A DNA stretch of 23,272 bases from Candidatus Omnitrophota bacterium (GTDB taxonomy: Bacteria > Omnitrophota > Omnitrophia > Omnitrophales > Aquincolibacteriaceae), in assembly GCA_016196565.1 (NCBI GenBank), contig JACPXK010000107.1:1-23272 (forward strand). The letters are read 5' to 3'. The notes below the pieces were generated by a model, which ran no database searches, had not been told where the DNA came from, and was given only the letters and a program-made list of their open reading frames with translations. Of the stretch, positions 23,210 through 23,272 are shown piece after piece. The translations under genes and the position numbers were made by a program. Each line of letters opens with the position of its first letter. The stretch's first letter is position 1.

Positions 23210-23272
23210 ATGGGAAGTGAAAACGGAAAAAAGAAGCGATTTGATCGGGATTTCAAGATTTCTGCGGTTAAA
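23210..23272 (+). CDS. IS3-family transposase OrfA, N-terminus only
   Basis: Twenty-one codons are visible before the window ends. The translation MGSENGKKKRFDRDFKISAV is the typical start of IS3-type OrfA helix-turn-helix proteins (basic start, then R-F-x-x-x-F-K-x-x-A-V-K). GGAGGG lies six bases upstream of the ATG. The short length limits confidence, but the terminal sequence of the element just upstream agrees with it. Confidence 0.7.
   Translation, partial: MGSENGKKKRFDRDFKISAVK

Larger units (their letters stand above)
23132..23272 (+). mobile_element. IS3-family insertion sequence, left end (continues past the window)
   Basis: The likely left terminus begins TGATCTTCCCCCGAAAAAGT, the TG...CCCC-GAAAAAGTGGACAC style of terminal repeat common in IS3-family elements. 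It is followed 78 nt later by the start of a transposase OrfA-like frame. It interrupts the AT-rich gene starting at 22693. The right end, target duplication and family subgroup cannot be seen. Confidence 0.7.

Noticed and set aside
1..23272. CRISPR array, tRNA or rRNA genes, prophage or defence system
   Set aside because: No regularly spaced direct repeats, tRNA-like cloverleaf sequence, rRNA stretch or recognisable defence or phage genes were seen; the only mobile element is the partial IS at the right end.

Overview
The window is bacterial and nearly gene-saturated. All 38 genes I can support lie on the + strand. Base composition is moderate (roughly 45-50% GC by eye) except for an AT-rich stretch at the right end. 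Gene order, the compact operon and the style of the intergenic repeats suggest an uncultivated bacterium such as a member of Omnitrophota (former OP3) or a relative like Elusimicrobiota. That placement is an inference from gene content and recall, not a measured phylogeny.

Region 1 (1-11821) is the S10-spc-alpha ribosomal supercluster in classical order: rpsC (5' end outside the window), rplP, rpmC, rpsQ, rplN, rplX, rplE, rpsN (zinc type), rpsH, rplF, rplR, rpsE, rplO, secY, adk, map, infA, rpmJ, rpsM, rpsK, rpsD, rpoA, rplQ. Most junctions are 4-nt overlaps or gaps of under 30 nt. Notable features are the absence of rpmD (uL30) between rpsE and rplO, a zinc-free uS4, long low-complexity charged tails on uS3 and bL17, an N-terminal extension on uS5, and a 120-nt multi-hairpin repeat between rpoA and rplQ.

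Region 2 (11823-17905) holds a class I aminotransferase, a strikingly reduced transcription-repair coupling factor (mfd), a secreted parvulin chaperone of the SurA type, pdxA and rsmA. The order surA-pdxA-rsmA matches the well-known enterobacterial operon. The mfd product keeps the RNA polymerase interaction domain and the RecG-like motor. It lacks the N-terminal module, the UvrA-binding and D3 domains, and the autoinhibitory C-terminal domain.

Region 3 (17892-20901) holds small accessory genes: an SRPBCC-fold protein, a YkgJ-type cysteine-cluster protein, a DUF3147-like membrane protein, a SlyD-type FKBP isomerase with a His-rich tail, and an AzgA-type purine permease. Region 4 (20980-22685) is gatC-gatA of the tRNA amidotransferase, without gatB directly downstream. 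Instead there is an AT-rich membrane-protein gene, cut at its 3' end by the left end of an IS3-family insertion sequence that runs off the window.

A theme running through 11-21 kb is short perfect or near-perfect palindromes and repeat fragments. They lie in intergenic gaps (15017-15062, 20935-20955, 11069-11188) and also inside or at the ends of coding genes (11847-11868, 17861-17896, 18030-18053). At least two share architecture with another copy in the window, which points to small dispersed repeat families that sometimes become part of proteins.
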